Below, piece after piece: positions 14,364-23,581 of a stretch of DNA of 34,648 nt (position 1 is the stretch's first letter; each line of letters begins with the position of its first letter). The position numbers and the translations under genes were made by a program. The notes under the pieces were generated by a model, which did no database searches, was not told the origin of the DNA, and saw only the letters and a list, made by a program, of their open reading frames with translations. Source of the DNA: Rickettsiales bacterium (GTDB lineage Bacteria > Pseudomonadota > Alphaproteobacteria > Micavibrionales > GCA-2720935); assembly GCA_002720935.1 (NCBI GenBank), contig PBIV01000015.1, forward strand, positions 4,915-39,562, written 5' to 3'.

Positions 14364-14377
14364 TGAGCGGGCGCTCA
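14364..14377. promoter_or_regulatory. Inverted repeat TGAGCG-GG-CGCTCA
   Basis: A compact GC-rich dyad of two 6-base arms with a 2-base centre, in an AT-rich gap, 44 bases upstream of the small exported protein gene. TTTTT follows on the plus strand, but no plus-strand gene ends nearby (radC stops 370 bases away), so an operator for a dimeric regulator is as likely as a terminator. Further upstream AGAACTCTTTA occurs twice (14470-14480 and 14493-14503). The rest of the 274-base gap (14321-14594) shows nothing else. Confidence 0.35.
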
Positions 14378-14594
14378 TTTTTCAAAAGACCTTGAAAAAG
14401 ATACAAACAAGACGGCTTCAGAATCGACAAAAACACTGAAACAAAATTGATAATTAATTGATTTAAAAGAGAACTCTTTATAGCAGAAAACAAGAACTCT
14501 TTAGCCAGAATGACTAATATTTAAGCTAATTGATTCGCCATAATTTGTTAAGGATTAGTTTTTAACGATGCGCTAAACGGCTCAAGAGCGAGAC

Positions 14595-15665
14595 CTACTC
14601 TGTCTTTTCCTTCTCACTCATTAGAAGAGCGTAAGGGCGCAACCCATCAAACTGATATAGAATAATCATCAAGCTAACCATCATCGGAATACATAAAATC
14701 ATCCCAATAATACCCCATAGGCTTCCCCAGATCGCAAGCGATAGTAAGATCACTAAAGGACTTAGATTCAATGAATTACCAAAAAGTTTAGGTTCAATAA
14801 TATTCCCAATGATAAAGGCAACGGCAACCAAACCACCTAAAACTACGAGCGCTGAGCTAAAATCGCCGAACTGAACAAGCGCTGCAAACACTGGCAATGC
14901 CGTTCCGATAAAGGGCCCAACATAAGGAATAAAGTTTAACAAACCAAAGATAAGCGCCCAGAAAACGGCATTATCAACCCCCATAATAACCAAGACAGCA
15001 TAGCCACAAATCCCCATTCCGATTGAGGCCAAAGTTTTCAAACCAATGTAGCTTTCTAATGAGCGGCCAACTTTTTGTAAAATATCTTCTGCATTTTTAC
15101 GATTTTCTTTTTTCGGGAATAAGGCCTTTAATTTCCAAGAAAAGCTTGATTGTTCTAAGAATAAGAATGCTAAATAGATTAAAATTGTAATTGTCATGGT
15201 CGCAACTGAACTAACGGCCGCGACGATCCCAGCTGCTAAGCCACCAAAATTAACCTTTTTGACAATATCTCTTGCCCCAGAGAGATCAACGGTTCCAAAT
15301 TTTGCCGTAAACTTATCAATAAAGATATTGATGTTGGCTTGATAGGCTGGCGCTTGCTCGATAAAGGCTTGAACATTATCTTTTGTCACTTGAACAAAGC
15401 CTGCGACCGCCAATGTGATCACAACAAAGGCCAAAAACAGCGATGTCTTTTCAGAAAATGTCGTCATATTGACAATTTTGTGGGCGAGCGCATTAATCAA
15501 ATACCAAAAGAATGTCGCAATCACAAAAGGAATTATGATTGATTTACCGATAACAAGCAGATAACCAAGCATAATCATGCTCGCAAAGAAGAAAAAGCTG
15601 TTTTGTAAGAAATTCATTTTAGAATCATTATTTACGGGCATTTGAATATCCTTTAACGTTATCAA
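14595..15665 (-). CDS. AI-2E family transporter (PerM/YhhT-like permease)
   Basis: Inner-membrane protein of 356 residues with about seven to eight hydrophobic segments: a pair at about 20-60, one at 75-95, a soluble stretch of about 60 residues, a segment at 155-185, and four closely spaced ones at 220-340. The conserved GLLNFIPYVGPFIGTALP motif near residue 250 and the following NIIEPKLFGNSLNLSPLVILLSL are signatures of this family. Some members export AI-2 or act as Na+/H+ antiporters, so the substrate is unknown. It is divergent from purB with 41 bases between the starts. Confidence 0.9.
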   Translation of the reverse strand: MITLKDIQMPVNNDSKMNFLQNSFFFFASMIMLGYLLVIGKSIIIPFVIATFFWYLINALAHKIVNMTTFSEKTSLFLAFVVITLAVAGFVQVTKDNVQAFIEQAPAYQANINIFIDKFTAKFGTVDLSGARDIVKKVNFGGLAAGIVAAVSSVATMTITILIYLAFLFLEQSSFSWKLKALFPKKENRKNAEDILQKVGRSLESYIGLKTLASIGMGICGYAVLVIMGVDNAVFWALIFGLLNFIPYVGPFIGTALPVFAALVQFGDFSSALVVLGGLVAVAFIIGNIIEPKLFGNSLNLSPLVILLSLAIWGSLWGIIGMILCIPMMVSLMIILYQFDGLRPYALLMSEKEKTE

Positions 15666-15706
15666 GTAATAAAAAGAATCACTTTTAATATGAATGAATT
15701 AGGCAA

Positions 15707-17005
15707 ATGATACCACGCTACTCAAAACCATCAATGCGAAATATCTGGAGCGATGAGAATAAGTTTAAACTCATGCTTGAGGTCGAAGTTATTGCTTGTG
15801 AGGCAATGGCAAATTTAGGACAAATCCCAAAAGACGATTATAAAGAGATTAAGGAAAAGGCATCTTTTTCCGTTGATCGTATTCGTGAGATTGAAAAAGA
15901 AGTGCATCATGATGTCATCGCTTTTTTAACCAATGTCGCTGAAAATGTTGGCCCCGCTGCCCGTCATATTCATCAAGGCATGACCTCTTCTGATGTGCTT
16001 GATACGGCCTTTGCCATGCAATTAAACCAAGCTGGAAAACTTATTTTGGTTGCCTTAGAAACATTAATTGAGAAATTAAAGGCACAAGCTGAGAAACATA
16101 AACACACGCTTTGCATTGGTCGCTCTCATGGTATTCATGCCGAGCCAACAAGCTTTGGTTTAAAACTAGCTGGTCATTACACAGCCTTTGAACGTCACAA
16201 AGAACGCCTTGTTGCAGCCATTAAGGATGTCTCTACAGTTGCGCTATCTGGAGCGGTTGGAACATTTGCAACGCTAAACCCGAAAATAGAAGAATTTGTC
16301 GCCGATCAACTTGGCTTTGAGGTTGAAAACCATTCAACACAAATTATCCCAAGAGACAGACATGCGCATTTCTTTTGTGTGCTTGCGAATATAGCAAGTA
16401 GCTTAGAAAATCTAAGTACAGAAATCAGGCACCTACAGCGCAGTGAGGTTAGAGAGGTATTTGAATATTTTGATCGCGATCAAAAGGGTTCATCTGCCAT
16501 GCCACATAAGAAAAACCCTGTTTTAAGTGAAAATATTACTGGCCTAGCCCGTGTTATTCGGTCCACTGTGATCCCTGCTTTAGAGAATGTAACGACATGG
16601 CATGAACGTGATATATCGCACTCATCAGTTGAGCGAATTATTGCGCCCGATGCAACACAAGCGTGTGAATTTGCACTCTACCGCATGGCTGGCGTCATTG
16701 AAAAAATGATTGTTGATGATGAGCGCATGCTCAAAAATATTGATCTTTTAAGAGGTTTAATCTTTTCACAAAAGATGTTACTTGCCCTCACACAAAAAGG
16801 GTTAAGCCGAGAAGTCGCTTATAAGATCGTTCAAAATGCCGCTATGCAAGTTTGGGATGACGATAATTTAACTTTTTATGATATACTAATGGAAGATGCC
16901 ACAATTAAAGAGCACTTTAGCAAAGATGAATTGGATAAAATCTTTGATCTGTCATCTTATTTAAAAAATATCGATTATATTTGGAATAAAATCTTTAAGA
17001 ACTAG
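15707..17005 (+). CDS. purB: Adenylosuccinate lyase
   Basis: Cleaves SAICAR to AICAR and adenylosuccinate to AMP in purine synthesis. It belongs to the fumarase/aspartase superfamily, 432 residues, as usual for the short bacterial form. The signature loop SSAMPHKKNPVLSENI near residue 265 carries the catalytic Ser. Other conserved parts are the N-terminal MIPRYSKPSMRNIWSDENKF, VHHDVIAFL, GMTSSDVLDTA with the catalytic-region residues, and GRSHGIHAEPTSFG with the general-acid His. The ATG has only a weak AGG close by. yqgE follows after 12 bases and is probably co-transcribed. Confidence 0.97.
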   Translation: MIPRYSKPSMRNIWSDENKFKLMLEVEVIACEAMANLGQIPKDDYKEIKEKASFSVDRIREIEKEVHHDVIAFLTNVAENVGPAARHIHQGMTSSDVLDTAFAMQLNQAGKLILVALETLIEKLKAQAEKHKHTLCIGRSHGIHAEPTSFGLKLAGHYTAFERHKERLVAAIKDVSTVALSGAVGTFATLNPKIEEFVADQLGFEVENHSTQIIPRDRHAHFFCVLANIASSLENLSTEIRHLQRSEVREVFEYFDRDQKGSSAMPHKKNPVLSENITGLARVIRSTVIPALENVTTWHERDISHSSVERIIAPDATQACEFALYRMAGVIEKMIVDDERMLKNIDLLRGLIFSQKMLLALTQKGLSREVAYKIVQNAAMQVWDDDNLTFYDILMEDATIKEHFSKDELDKIFDLSSYLKNIDYIWNKIFKN

Positions 17006-17017
17006 ATTATAAATACA

Positions 17018-17596
17018 ATGCCTAAAAATAAGAAAAATGTACAAGCCGGACTGGCTGGAAAAATCATCATTGCAATGCCTGCAATGAAGGATTCACGTTT
17101 TCAAAAAACCATTATCTATATGCTAGAACATAATGAAAAAGGCGCAATGGGACTTGTTTTAAATAAGCAATTGGGCGAAGTGACCTTATCTGATCTTTTC
17201 AAGCAAATGAATGTTGAGATTAAAGGTCTTAATAACAATATGCCTGTTTATTTTGGTGGCCCTGTTGAAACAGAACGTGGCTTTATCCTCCACTCTCCTG
17301 ATCGCTTATATGGGCAATCTAAAACCGTTAAGGGCGGCTTTGCCTTAACAGCAACCACAGATATTTTAAAATCGATCGCCATGGGCGAAGGCCCTAGCAA
17401 AATGATTTTTGCGCTTGGCTATGCTGGTTGGTCAGCAGGACAACTTGATCAAGAGATCATGAAAAATGCTTGGCTCCATGTTGAGGCCGATGAAAAGCTA
17501 GTCTTTTGTGGTGAGCAAGAAAAAGCCTGGAGCATGGCGTTAAAGAAATTAGGCGTATCCCCAGAGCTATTAAGCGAAGGCTTTGGTACAGCTTAA
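17018..17596 (+). CDS. yqgE: YqgE/AlgH family protein
   Basis: UPF0301 family protein of 192 residues, a normal length. The family pattern is clear: LAGKIIIAMPAMKDSRFQKT at the N-terminus, MLEHNEKGAMGLVLNKQ, VYFGGPVETERGFILHS in the middle and FALGYAGWSAGQLDQEI towards the end. The function is not established; the AlgH name comes from alginate regulation in Pseudomonas and does not imply that role here. It is 12 bases after purB. A weak AT-rich hairpin (CTAAAATT/AATTTTAG, about 17628-17652) lies downstream without a T run. Confidence 0.92.
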   Translation: MPKNKKNVQAGLAGKIIIAMPAMKDSRFQKTIIYMLEHNEKGAMGLVLNKQLGEVTLSDLFKQMNVEIKGLNNNMPVYFGGPVETERGFILHSPDRLYGQSKTVKGGFALTATTDILKSIAMGEGPSKMIFALGYAGWSAGQLDQEIMKNAWLHVEADEKLVFCGEQEKAWSMALKKLGVSPELLSEGFGTA

Positions 17597-17738
17597 AAAA
17601 TCTCATACTTTAATATATAATCATAGATGCTAAAATTAAATGATAAATTTTAGATCCATTTACATTTAAAAACCTTTGATATTTCATAATGCAATGCTAT
17701 ACCTAGCAATATTAATTTATTTTAGGATATATATAGCT

Positions 17739-18077
17739 ATGAAAACAAACACTCTAAATCTTAAATTCTTAGCTCCCTCTGCCTGTTTGATGGTCTTAGG
17801 TTTGAGCGCATGTGAAAATAAACAAACATCAAATTACCCGTCTTTTGACGGTGCCATTGAAAGAGTATGTACTGATACTGGCGGTGAATACTATTTCGTA
17901 GCTTCAAGACTAATGGAAAATATTAAGCACCATTATTGTAGATTTACAGATGCATCAACAGAACAAATTGATCGTTTTGAAAGCGAAATACAAAGCCTTA
18001 ATATTGAAGACGCTTCAATTCGATACTTACAACCTTCAAGTTCAGAACGCGTAACAGCTATTTCACCAGATTATTAA
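17739..18077 (+). CDS. Small putative lipoprotein, unknown function
   Basis: A 112-residue protein with a lipoprotein signal: MKTNTLNLKF, a hydrophobic stretch, then lipobox LSAC with the Cys at residue 25. The frame is open upstream to 17676, but the ATG at 17739 is chosen because AGGA lies eleven bases before it and the signal peptide starts there. The mature part has two further Cys residues that could form a disulfide in the periplasm, and no domain I recognise. Its stop is four bases from that of the convergent GNAT gene. Confidence 0.72.
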   Translation: MKTNTLNLKFLAPSACLMVLGLSACENKQTSNYPSFDGAIERVCTDTGGEYYFVASRLMENIKHHYCRFTDASTEQIDRFESEIQSLNIEDASIRYLQPSSSERVTAISPDY

Positions 18078-18081
18078 GGAC

Positions 18082-18711
18082 TTATAGTTTATGCCACATT
18101 GATTTGGTAAGGGCATAGATCTCGTGATCTGTCCATTTACCGCAAATATTAAGAAATTCTTTGGCTGTGCCTTCATGCGCAAAGCCCATCTTTTCCAAAA
18201 GTTTGATGCTAGCCGTATTGTCTTTCATGCAAGATGCCTGAATACGGTTTAAATTAATATCATTAAAGACGAGATCAATAACACTGCTTAAGGCTTCTCC
18301 AACATAGCCCTTTCTTAAAAACGGCACAGCACACCAATAGCCAACAACACAAGATTGCTCAAAACCACCGACGATATAACGGATCGAAATACCCCCTACA
18401 ATTTTGTTATCTTCTTGTCTTTTAATTAGAAAATAAAGCCCTCTTCCATTCTTAGCTTGATCCTCGTAAAAAGCCACACGCTTTTTAAAAGCATCCAATT
18501 CAAGAACATCATCATCCCATGTTGGTTCCCATGGTTGCAAATTTTCTCGACTAACTTCTCTTAAATGCGCCCATTCGGCATGGTCTTCTACCGTGTATAA
18601 ACAAAGATACAAGCGCTCAGTCGCTCTAAAAATAGCCCCTTCATTGACTTGTGATAAATATTTACGGCGCTCTTTATTAAGCTTTTGTCTATCTTTTTTA
18701 AAAAATGGCAT
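18082..18711 (-). CDS. GNAT family N-acetyltransferase (RimJ/RimL-like)
   Basis: Acetyl-CoA-dependent acetyltransferase of 209 residues. After a basic N-terminus comes RLYLCLYTVEDHAEW, the RimJ/RimL-type opening, then IVGGISIRYI, the acetyl-CoA-binding segment VPFLRKGYVGEAL and the C-terminal NRIQASCMKDNTASIKLLEK-MGF, all typical of Acetyltransf_3 members. RimJ acetylates ribosomal protein S5 in E. coli, but the substrate here is unknown. Its ATG shares one base with the stop of the M16 peptidase gene, so translation is coupled. It is the last gene of the oxidase-linked operon. Confidence 0.9.
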   Translation of the reverse strand: MPFFKKDRQKLNKERRKYLSQVNEGAIFRATERLYLCLYTVEDHAEWAHLREVSRENLQPWEPTWDDDVLELDAFKKRVAFYEDQAKNGRGLYFLIKRQEDNKIVGGISIRYIVGGFEQSCVVGYWCAVPFLRKGYVGEALSSVIDLVFNDINLNRIQASCMKDNTASIKLLEKMGFAHEGTAKEFLNICGKWTDHEIYALTKSMWHKL

Positions 18712-19961
18712 TACTTAACTCTATTAAAATTAAACGCATCAATCATTATGTCCTGTTTAGGTCCAACAACAGCCAACGCATGATCTTTTGATGATAGTTT
18801 TTGTGAAAAATCCTGTAACTCATCAAATGTTACCCTATTAATATGATCCAAAGTTGTTTGTAAATCAAACGTTTTGCCATATTGGGTTAACTGGCACCCC
18901 CAATGATCCGCGCGGTTAAAGCTTTTCTCTAAGCCCATTAAAAGGCTTGCTTTTAGTTGCTTTTTTGCCTTATTCAGATCATCTTCTTTTAATGTTTTGG
19001 GCATCTCTATAACGCTGTTACACATCAATTTATAACATTGATACGCATCTTCTGGCGATGTGCCTGCATACAGGTTTATTAGCCCTGTATCATTATAACC
19101 ACTATGATATGAATAAACTGTATAGGCGAGACCATGCTCTTCGCGGATAAGCTGATTTAGATATGAGGAATCGCCATGCCCGAGTAAAATATTATAAAGC
19201 TGGCCGACATAATAATCAGGATCCAAATAAGAACAGCCCTCAAAGCCAATTTGAATATGCGCCTGCTCTAAGTCCTTATCCCTAAAAACCTTATCACGAG
19301 ATAGATCGATCTTAGGTTTAGGATTAATCTCGCCCTTATTAAGATCAAACAACGCCTCGGTGCGTTTACAAAGCTCATCATGATCAATATTCCCCACCAA
19401 AACCAGTTTTACATTTTTGGTAGTGTATTGATACTTAATAAAATTATTTAAAGATTTCTTATCAAAACTTTGCAGGCTGTGTTGTGTCCCTAAAATAGTT
19501 CTCCCCATTGAATTTTGACCAAAGGCAACCTCATAAAGATCATCATCAACCAAATCTTCTGGTGTATCTAGATAAAGAGCTATTTCTTGCTCAATAACTT
19601 TTTTCTCTTTTTCCAATTCAATATCGGAGAATTCAGAGTTTTGAATAATGTCCGCCAAAATATCTAAGCATTGAAAACTATCTTCTGAAAGACAGCGCAG
19701 ATAATAGCTCGTATTTTCTTTTGATGTGTAAGCATTCATGTAAGCGCCCATATTATCAACCGTTTGTGCGATATCCAATGCACTGCGTTTTTTTGTTCCT
19801 TTAAACAACATATGTTCTAATAGATGCGCGAGACCGTGCTCATGCTCTTGTTCATGACAAGCTCCCACATTATTCCACAGCCCAATCGTCACAGATGGGG
19901 CATCTGGCAAATACTCACTAACCACCTCTAGGCCATTTGATAGGATTGTGCTTTTTAACAT
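18711..19961 (-). CDS. M16 family zinc peptidase (mitochondrial processing peptidase-like)
   Basis: Zinc metallopeptidase of the pitrilysin family, 416 residues. The inverted zinc motif is HLLEHMLFKGT (HxxEH) near residue 45; the third ligand Glu lies about 75 residues later in the EKEKKVIEQEIALY helix. A second, inactive M16-type half follows, with GLAYTVYSYHSGY. No signal peptide is evident, so it is probably cytoplasmic. The family is the bacterial relative of the mitochondrial processing peptidase; its substrates in bacteria are mostly unknown. It starts directly at the thrC stop with no gap and overlaps the GNAT gene by one base. Confidence 0.94.
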   Translation of the reverse strand: MLKSTILSNGLEVVSEYLPDAPSVTIGLWNNVGACHEQEHEHGLAHLLEHMLFKGTKKRSALDIAQTVDNMGAYMNAYTSKENTSYYLRCLSEDSFQCLDILADIIQNSEFSDIELEKEKKVIEQEIALYLDTPEDLVDDDLYEVAFGQNSMGRTILGTQHSLQSFDKKSLNNFIKYQYTTKNVKLVLVGNIDHDELCKRTEALFDLNKGEINPKPKIDLSRDKVFRDKDLEQAHIQIGFEGCSYLDPDYYVGQLYNILLGHGDSSYLNQLIREEHGLAYTVYSYHSGYNDTGLINLYAGTSPEDAYQCYKLMCNSVIEMPKTLKEDDLNKAKKQLKASLLMGLEKSFNRADHWGCQLTQYGKTFDLQTTLDHINRVTFDELQDFSQKLSSKDHALAVVGPKQDIMIDAFNFNRVK

Positions 19962-21374
19962 TTATTTGCCCGCAAATTTTGATGATATTGTTTCTTTAAG
20001 CAAGCTCACATCAGCTTCTAAAATCTCTACGCGCTCTTGCTTACTTTCCAAATCAGCAATAAAATCAGGCTTATCTGGAACTTGATCTAATGTTTTTTGA
20101 ATTACGTCAGGGAATTTTGCAGGATGCGCACAACATAATGAAATATAAGTGCAATCATCAGCCTCATGGATTTCTTTATCTTTAAACACACCATAGACAC
20201 CAGTTGCACTGTGCGGATCTAGCATATAATCATAGCGCTCATAGATATCTTTTATTGTTCGTTCAGTATCGTCATTTGAACAACGATAGGCCTTCATAAT
20301 ATTGGCAAATTTTGCTTTTTTATCTTGATCAACACTATAGCTTCCCTTGGTTTTTAGTCCGCTCATAGACTGGCTTACAAGGGCGCTATTATGACCAAGA
20401 AGCTCATATAAAAAGCGCTCAAAATTGCTTGAGATTTGTATATCCATGCTTGGGCTTGGTGTTTGTGTTACAACCCCTGTTTTCATCTCTCCTGTTTGAA
20501 AGAAACGAAATAGTGAATCATTCTCATTGGTCACAGCAATTAATTGATCAATTGGCGCCCCCATTTTTTTAGCATAGTAGCCAGCCAATATATTGCCAAA
20601 ATTGCCCGTTGGCACCATAACTTTTAAAGGCTTGCCCGCTTGCTTAGCTCTTAAGCTTGCATGAAAATAATATGGGATTTGGGATAAAATGCGCGCCCAG
20701 TTAATTGAATTAACAGCCGTTAGTCCAAATTGATCTCTAAAATCCTCATCGCCAAAGGCTTGCTTAACCATGTTTTGGCAATCATCAAAACTGCCCTCCA
20801 CGGCAATGTTCAACACATTCTCATCCAAAACTGTTGTCATCTGCTTTCGCTGAATTTCTGAGGTTCTGCCATGGGGATGTAAAATAACAATGTTCAAATA
20901 ATCCAAGCCTCGACACCCTTGGATTGCAGCAGAGCCTGTATCGCCAGAAGTAGCGCCCAAAACGGTACGCTTACCCACCTCTTTTTTTGATAAGCTATGC
21001 TCGAATAAAAGCCCTAAAAGCTGTAAAGCAACATCCTTAAAAGCCAATGTCGGTCCGTGAAAAAGTTCTAAACAATAAAGGTCATCATCCAATTTCTTTA
21101 AAGGCGTAATCTCATCATGAGTAAAATTTGAATAAGCTTTATCAATAAGCTTTGTCAAATCGTTGGCTGATATCCAGCCATCAAGAAATTTAAACATGAT
21201 TGCATGAGCAATGTCTTGATAGGGTTTTGTCTTAAAACTCTCTATTTCAGTTTTTGAGAATGTTGGAAATTCATTTGGGATAAAAAGCCCGCCATCACGT
21301 GCCAACCCTTCCAATAAAACATGATCAAAAGAACGATCCTGATCACCGCCCCTTGTGCTTGAATAGGTAATCAA
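19962..21374 (-). CDS. thrC: Threonine synthase
   Basis: PLP enzyme that converts O-phosphohomoserine to threonine. The length of 470 residues is that of the class II (proteobacterial and fungal type) enzyme. Visible motifs: MITYSSTRGG at the start, HGPTLAFKDVALQLLG with the PLP-binding Lys near residue 111, GATSGDTGSAAIQGCRG for phosphate and substrate binding, VPTGNFGNILAGYYAKKMG for the PLP phosphate loop, and LDPHSATGVYG. Its ATG overlaps the SURF1 stop by four bases (ATGA). Placement after surf1 and before an M16 peptidase is common in alphaproteobacteria and does not point to a role in oxidase assembly. Confidence 0.97.
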   Translation of the reverse strand: MITYSSTRGGDQDRSFDHVLLEGLARDGGLFIPNEFPTFSKTEIESFKTKPYQDIAHAIMFKFLDGWISANDLTKLIDKAYSNFTHDEITPLKKLDDDLYCLELFHGPTLAFKDVALQLLGLLFEHSLSKKEVGKRTVLGATSGDTGSAAIQGCRGLDYLNIVILHPHGRTSEIQRKQMTTVLDENVLNIAVEGSFDDCQNMVKQAFGDEDFRDQFGLTAVNSINWARILSQIPYYFHASLRAKQAGKPLKVMVPTGNFGNILAGYYAKKMGAPIDQLIAVTNENDSLFRFFQTGEMKTGVVTQTPSPSMDIQISSNFERFLYELLGHNSALVSQSMSGLKTKGSYSVDQDKKAKFANIMKAYRCSNDDTERTIKDIYERYDYMLDPHSATGVYGVFKDKEIHEADDCTYISLCCAHPAKFPDVIQKTLDQVPDKPDFIADLESKQERVEILEADVSLLKETISSKFAGK

Positions 21375-22108
21375 GATGCCATCTCTCTTTCGCTTTTTTT
21401 GTGATAGAGATAGTAATAAAGGAGTAAGAACACAAAAACAAAAGCCATGGTGTACCAGAATATCGCATATTTAAAATGATTATTTGGCAAATCCGTGCTC
21501 AGCTCATGAGGCATTAAATCTGGTGTGATTTTGCTTTCCACTTCAAAGATAAACGGAACAAATTGATCTACATCCCGATTGGTACTTTCAATATATGAGT
21601 TGGCATCCAACCAATAAATATTAGTCATAGAAAAATCATTGTCATTTTGGAACATGCCCTGATATGGGAAGATTTTTAAATAGCCAGATACAGCCACATC
21701 ATCTGACAGGTTAAGCTGATCTAAGACGGCATTTAAATCTAAATTTTGCCCTTCTAAAAAGCCCAAATTCACAATGATTTGATCGCCATTTTCTAAACTC
21801 GCGATTGTGATTAGCTCTGCGCCGACAACCCCATCTCTTGTTTTAGGTATTAAAAGTTTATAGCTATTTTGATCAAGCGTTAGACGCGCATCCACGCTGC
21901 GATAGCGCCATTGAAAGGCATTATTTTCGATAGAAGAAATATTCTCAACCAACGAGACAGGTTCTTGTTTCTTTGCCTCTTCAATGGTTAGAATTAAATT
22001 CTCTTTCCATTGCATTCTTGCTGTTTGCCAAGACCCCATAGCCAACAGACCCAGAAAGACTATTCCAAGCATTATATAAAAAAAGGTTTTTTTGAAAGCA
22101 TCAAGCAT
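21371..22108 (-). CDS. SURF1 family cytochrome oxidase assembly protein
   Basis: Inner-membrane factor for heme a insertion into oxidase subunit I. It has the SURF1 layout: an N-terminal membrane helix (about 10-28), a periplasmic domain with the family's WRYRSV, NLGFLEG and a segment near NDFSMTNIYWLD, and a C-terminal membrane helix (about 215-235) after NHFKYAIFWYTMAF. The length of 245 residues is normal. It is downstream of ctaE and the DUF983 gene and overlaps thrC by four bases. Confidence 0.92.
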   Translation of the reverse strand: MLDAFKKTFFYIMLGIVFLGLLAMGSWQTARMQWKENLILTIEEAKKQEPVSLVENISSIENNAFQWRYRSVDARLTLDQNSYKLLIPKTRDGVVGAELITIASLENGDQIIVNLGFLEGQNLDLNAVLDQLNLSDDVAVSGYLKIFPYQGMFQNDNDFSMTNIYWLDANSYIESTNRDVDQFVPFIFEVESKITPDLMPHELSTDLPNNHFKYAIFWYTMAFVFVFLLLYYYLYHKKSEREMAS

Positions 22109-22171
22109 AAGAGTTTATTCCTGATTAGATTTAGCGTTAAGAAGGCAGAGCGCCTCAATATATATAAAAGT

Positions 22172-22597
22172 TTATTCGCTTTTATTGGGATCGTCCAGTT
22201 CTTCCTTATCATTCCACATATCAGGGCGATGATGATAGATCAAAACCATGACATAGGCCTTAGCAGGGCGAAGGGCAAGTATTGTGAAGCCAACACCAAT
22301 GATGCTCCATAAAATGAAATGCACCCATAAGGCAGGCTCTAAATAATAATCTACTATGAGAGCCAAAGGAACGAGCAAGAAACCAAATAAAAAGATCAGC
22401 AACACTGCTGGTCCATCACCATTATCGTTATTCGCAATATTCAAGTTACATTGAGAACAGCGATCTTTTAATAGAATAAGGCCTTTATAGATGCTCCCCT
22501 CGCCACAACGAGGACAACGACATAAAAGGCCTTTTTTCAAATTATTCCAAAATACAGATTGTGTATTTAAATTCTGGTTTTCTTGCTCAGAAGACAA
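22172..22597 (-). CDS. DUF983 zinc-ribbon membrane protein
   Basis: A 141-residue protein with an N-terminal zinc ribbon, CPRCGEGSIYKG followed about 18 residues later by CSQCNLNI, and two membrane helices (about 65-85 and 92-112). This is the DUF983 family, found beside oxidase assembly genes in alphaproteobacteria. The function is not known; a link to cytochrome oxidase biogenesis is inferred from conserved position between ctaE and surf1. Confidence 0.9.
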   Translation of the reverse strand: MSSEQENQNLNTQSVFWNNLKKGLLCRCPRCGEGSIYKGLILLKDRCSQCNLNIANNDNGDGPAVLLIFLFGFLLVPLALIVDYYLEPALWVHFILWSIIGVGFTILALRPAKAYVMVLIYHHRPDMWNDKEELDDPNKSE

Positions 22598-22628
22598 AAT
22601 TATTCCTCTTTGTTATAAATGGGTTTGA

Positions 22629-23459
22629 TTAACCACCCCACCAGTAAACAGCAACAAATAAGAACAACCAAACAACGTCAACAAAGTGCCAATACCAAGC
22701 AGCCGCTTCAAAACCAAAATGGCTCTCTTTTGTGAAGTGACCTTTCTTGGTTCTAAAATAACAAACCGCTAAGAAGATAGCCCCAACAAGAACGTGAAAA
22801 CCGTGGAACCCAGTTGCCATGTAGAATGTCGCACCAAATACGTTATCCGAAAAACCAAAAGCAGCATGACCGTATTCATACATTTGAAAGCCTAAGAAGA
22901 TAACGGCGATCAAAACTGTTAGACCCGTTGCTTTTGCAGCCTTGTCCATATTGCCTTCAACCATTTCATGGTGTGCCCAAGTCACAGTACAGCCCGATAA
23001 AAGAAGCAACATTGTCATTAAAAACGGTAAATCCAGCGGGTCAAATGTCTCAACACCAACAGGAGGCCAAACACTACCAATGGCTTCAGTTGGAGACAGG
23101 CTAGAATGGAAAAACGCCCAGAAGAAAGCAACAAAGAACATCACTTCTGAAGCAATAAACAACGCCATACCATAGCGCATACCAATTTTGGCAACAGCCG
23201 TGTGAGCTTTTTCAGTTACTGCCTCAAAAATCACATCTTTCCACCAAAAAATTGCGATAAGCACTAAAGAAACAAAACCTAAGATCAGCCCTTTAAGACC
23301 GACTGGAAAGCCCATAAATTCAACATCATGCATGAACATAACCGCACCAGCTGCCGTAATACCAGCCGCAATTGACGCTAAAAAAGGCCACGGGCTTGGG
23401 TTTACGAGATGGTAAGGGTGTGGTTTTCCTGTTGTTCCATATTCTGGTTTATTTGCCAT
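22629..23459 (-). CDS. ctaE: Cytochrome c oxidase subunit III
   Basis: Third core subunit of the aa3-type oxidase, 276 residues with seven membrane helices. The N-terminus KPHPYHLVNPSPWPFLASI is typical, followed by SEVMFFVAFFWAFFHSSLSP, with the conserved Glu of helix III, the TWAHHEMVEGN loop, FYMATGFHGFHVLVGAIFL and the C-terminal FGFEAAAWYWHFVDVVWLFL. It follows ctaG with a 122-base gap that contains no other gene. The alternative name is coxC. Confidence 0.97.
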   Translation of the reverse strand: MANKPEYGTTGKPHPYHLVNPSPWPFLASIAAGITAAGAVMFMHDVEFMGFPVGLKGLILGFVSLVLIAIFWWKDVIFEAVTEKAHTAVAKIGMRYGMALFIASEVMFFVAFFWAFFHSSLSPTEAIGSVWPPVGVETFDPLDLPFLMTMLLLLSGCTVTWAHHEMVEGNMDKAAKATGLTVLIAVIFLGFQMYEYGHAAFGFSDNVFGATFYMATGFHGFHVLVGAIFLAVCYFRTKKGHFTKESHFGFEAAAWYWHFVDVVWLFLFVAVYWWGG

Positions 23460-23537
23460 TATTTTATCCCATAGTGATTAAATTGAAAAATCAAAGAATG
23501 TTTGTAAAGTTAGTATCGCTATATTTCAAGCAAAAGT

Positions 23538-23548
23538 CTAGCCCCATA
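23538..23548 (-). repeat. 11-base repeat TATGGGGCTAG, copy 1 (upstream of ctaE)
   Basis: On the minus strand this lies 79-89 bases upstream of the ctaE start. The same 11 bases occur at 25240-25250 upstream of ctaB, in the same orientation. It could be a shared regulatory site within the oxidase operon or chance. Confidence 0.25.
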
Positions 23549-23581
23549 GCTTAAAATTTAAAGATTAATTTAAAGCTAATA

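Noticed and set aside
14378-14382. T run after the TGAGCG dyad as a terminator of radC
   Set aside because: The dyad is about 370 bases from the radC stop and the small exported protein gene lies between on the other strand; a 5-base stem is also weak.
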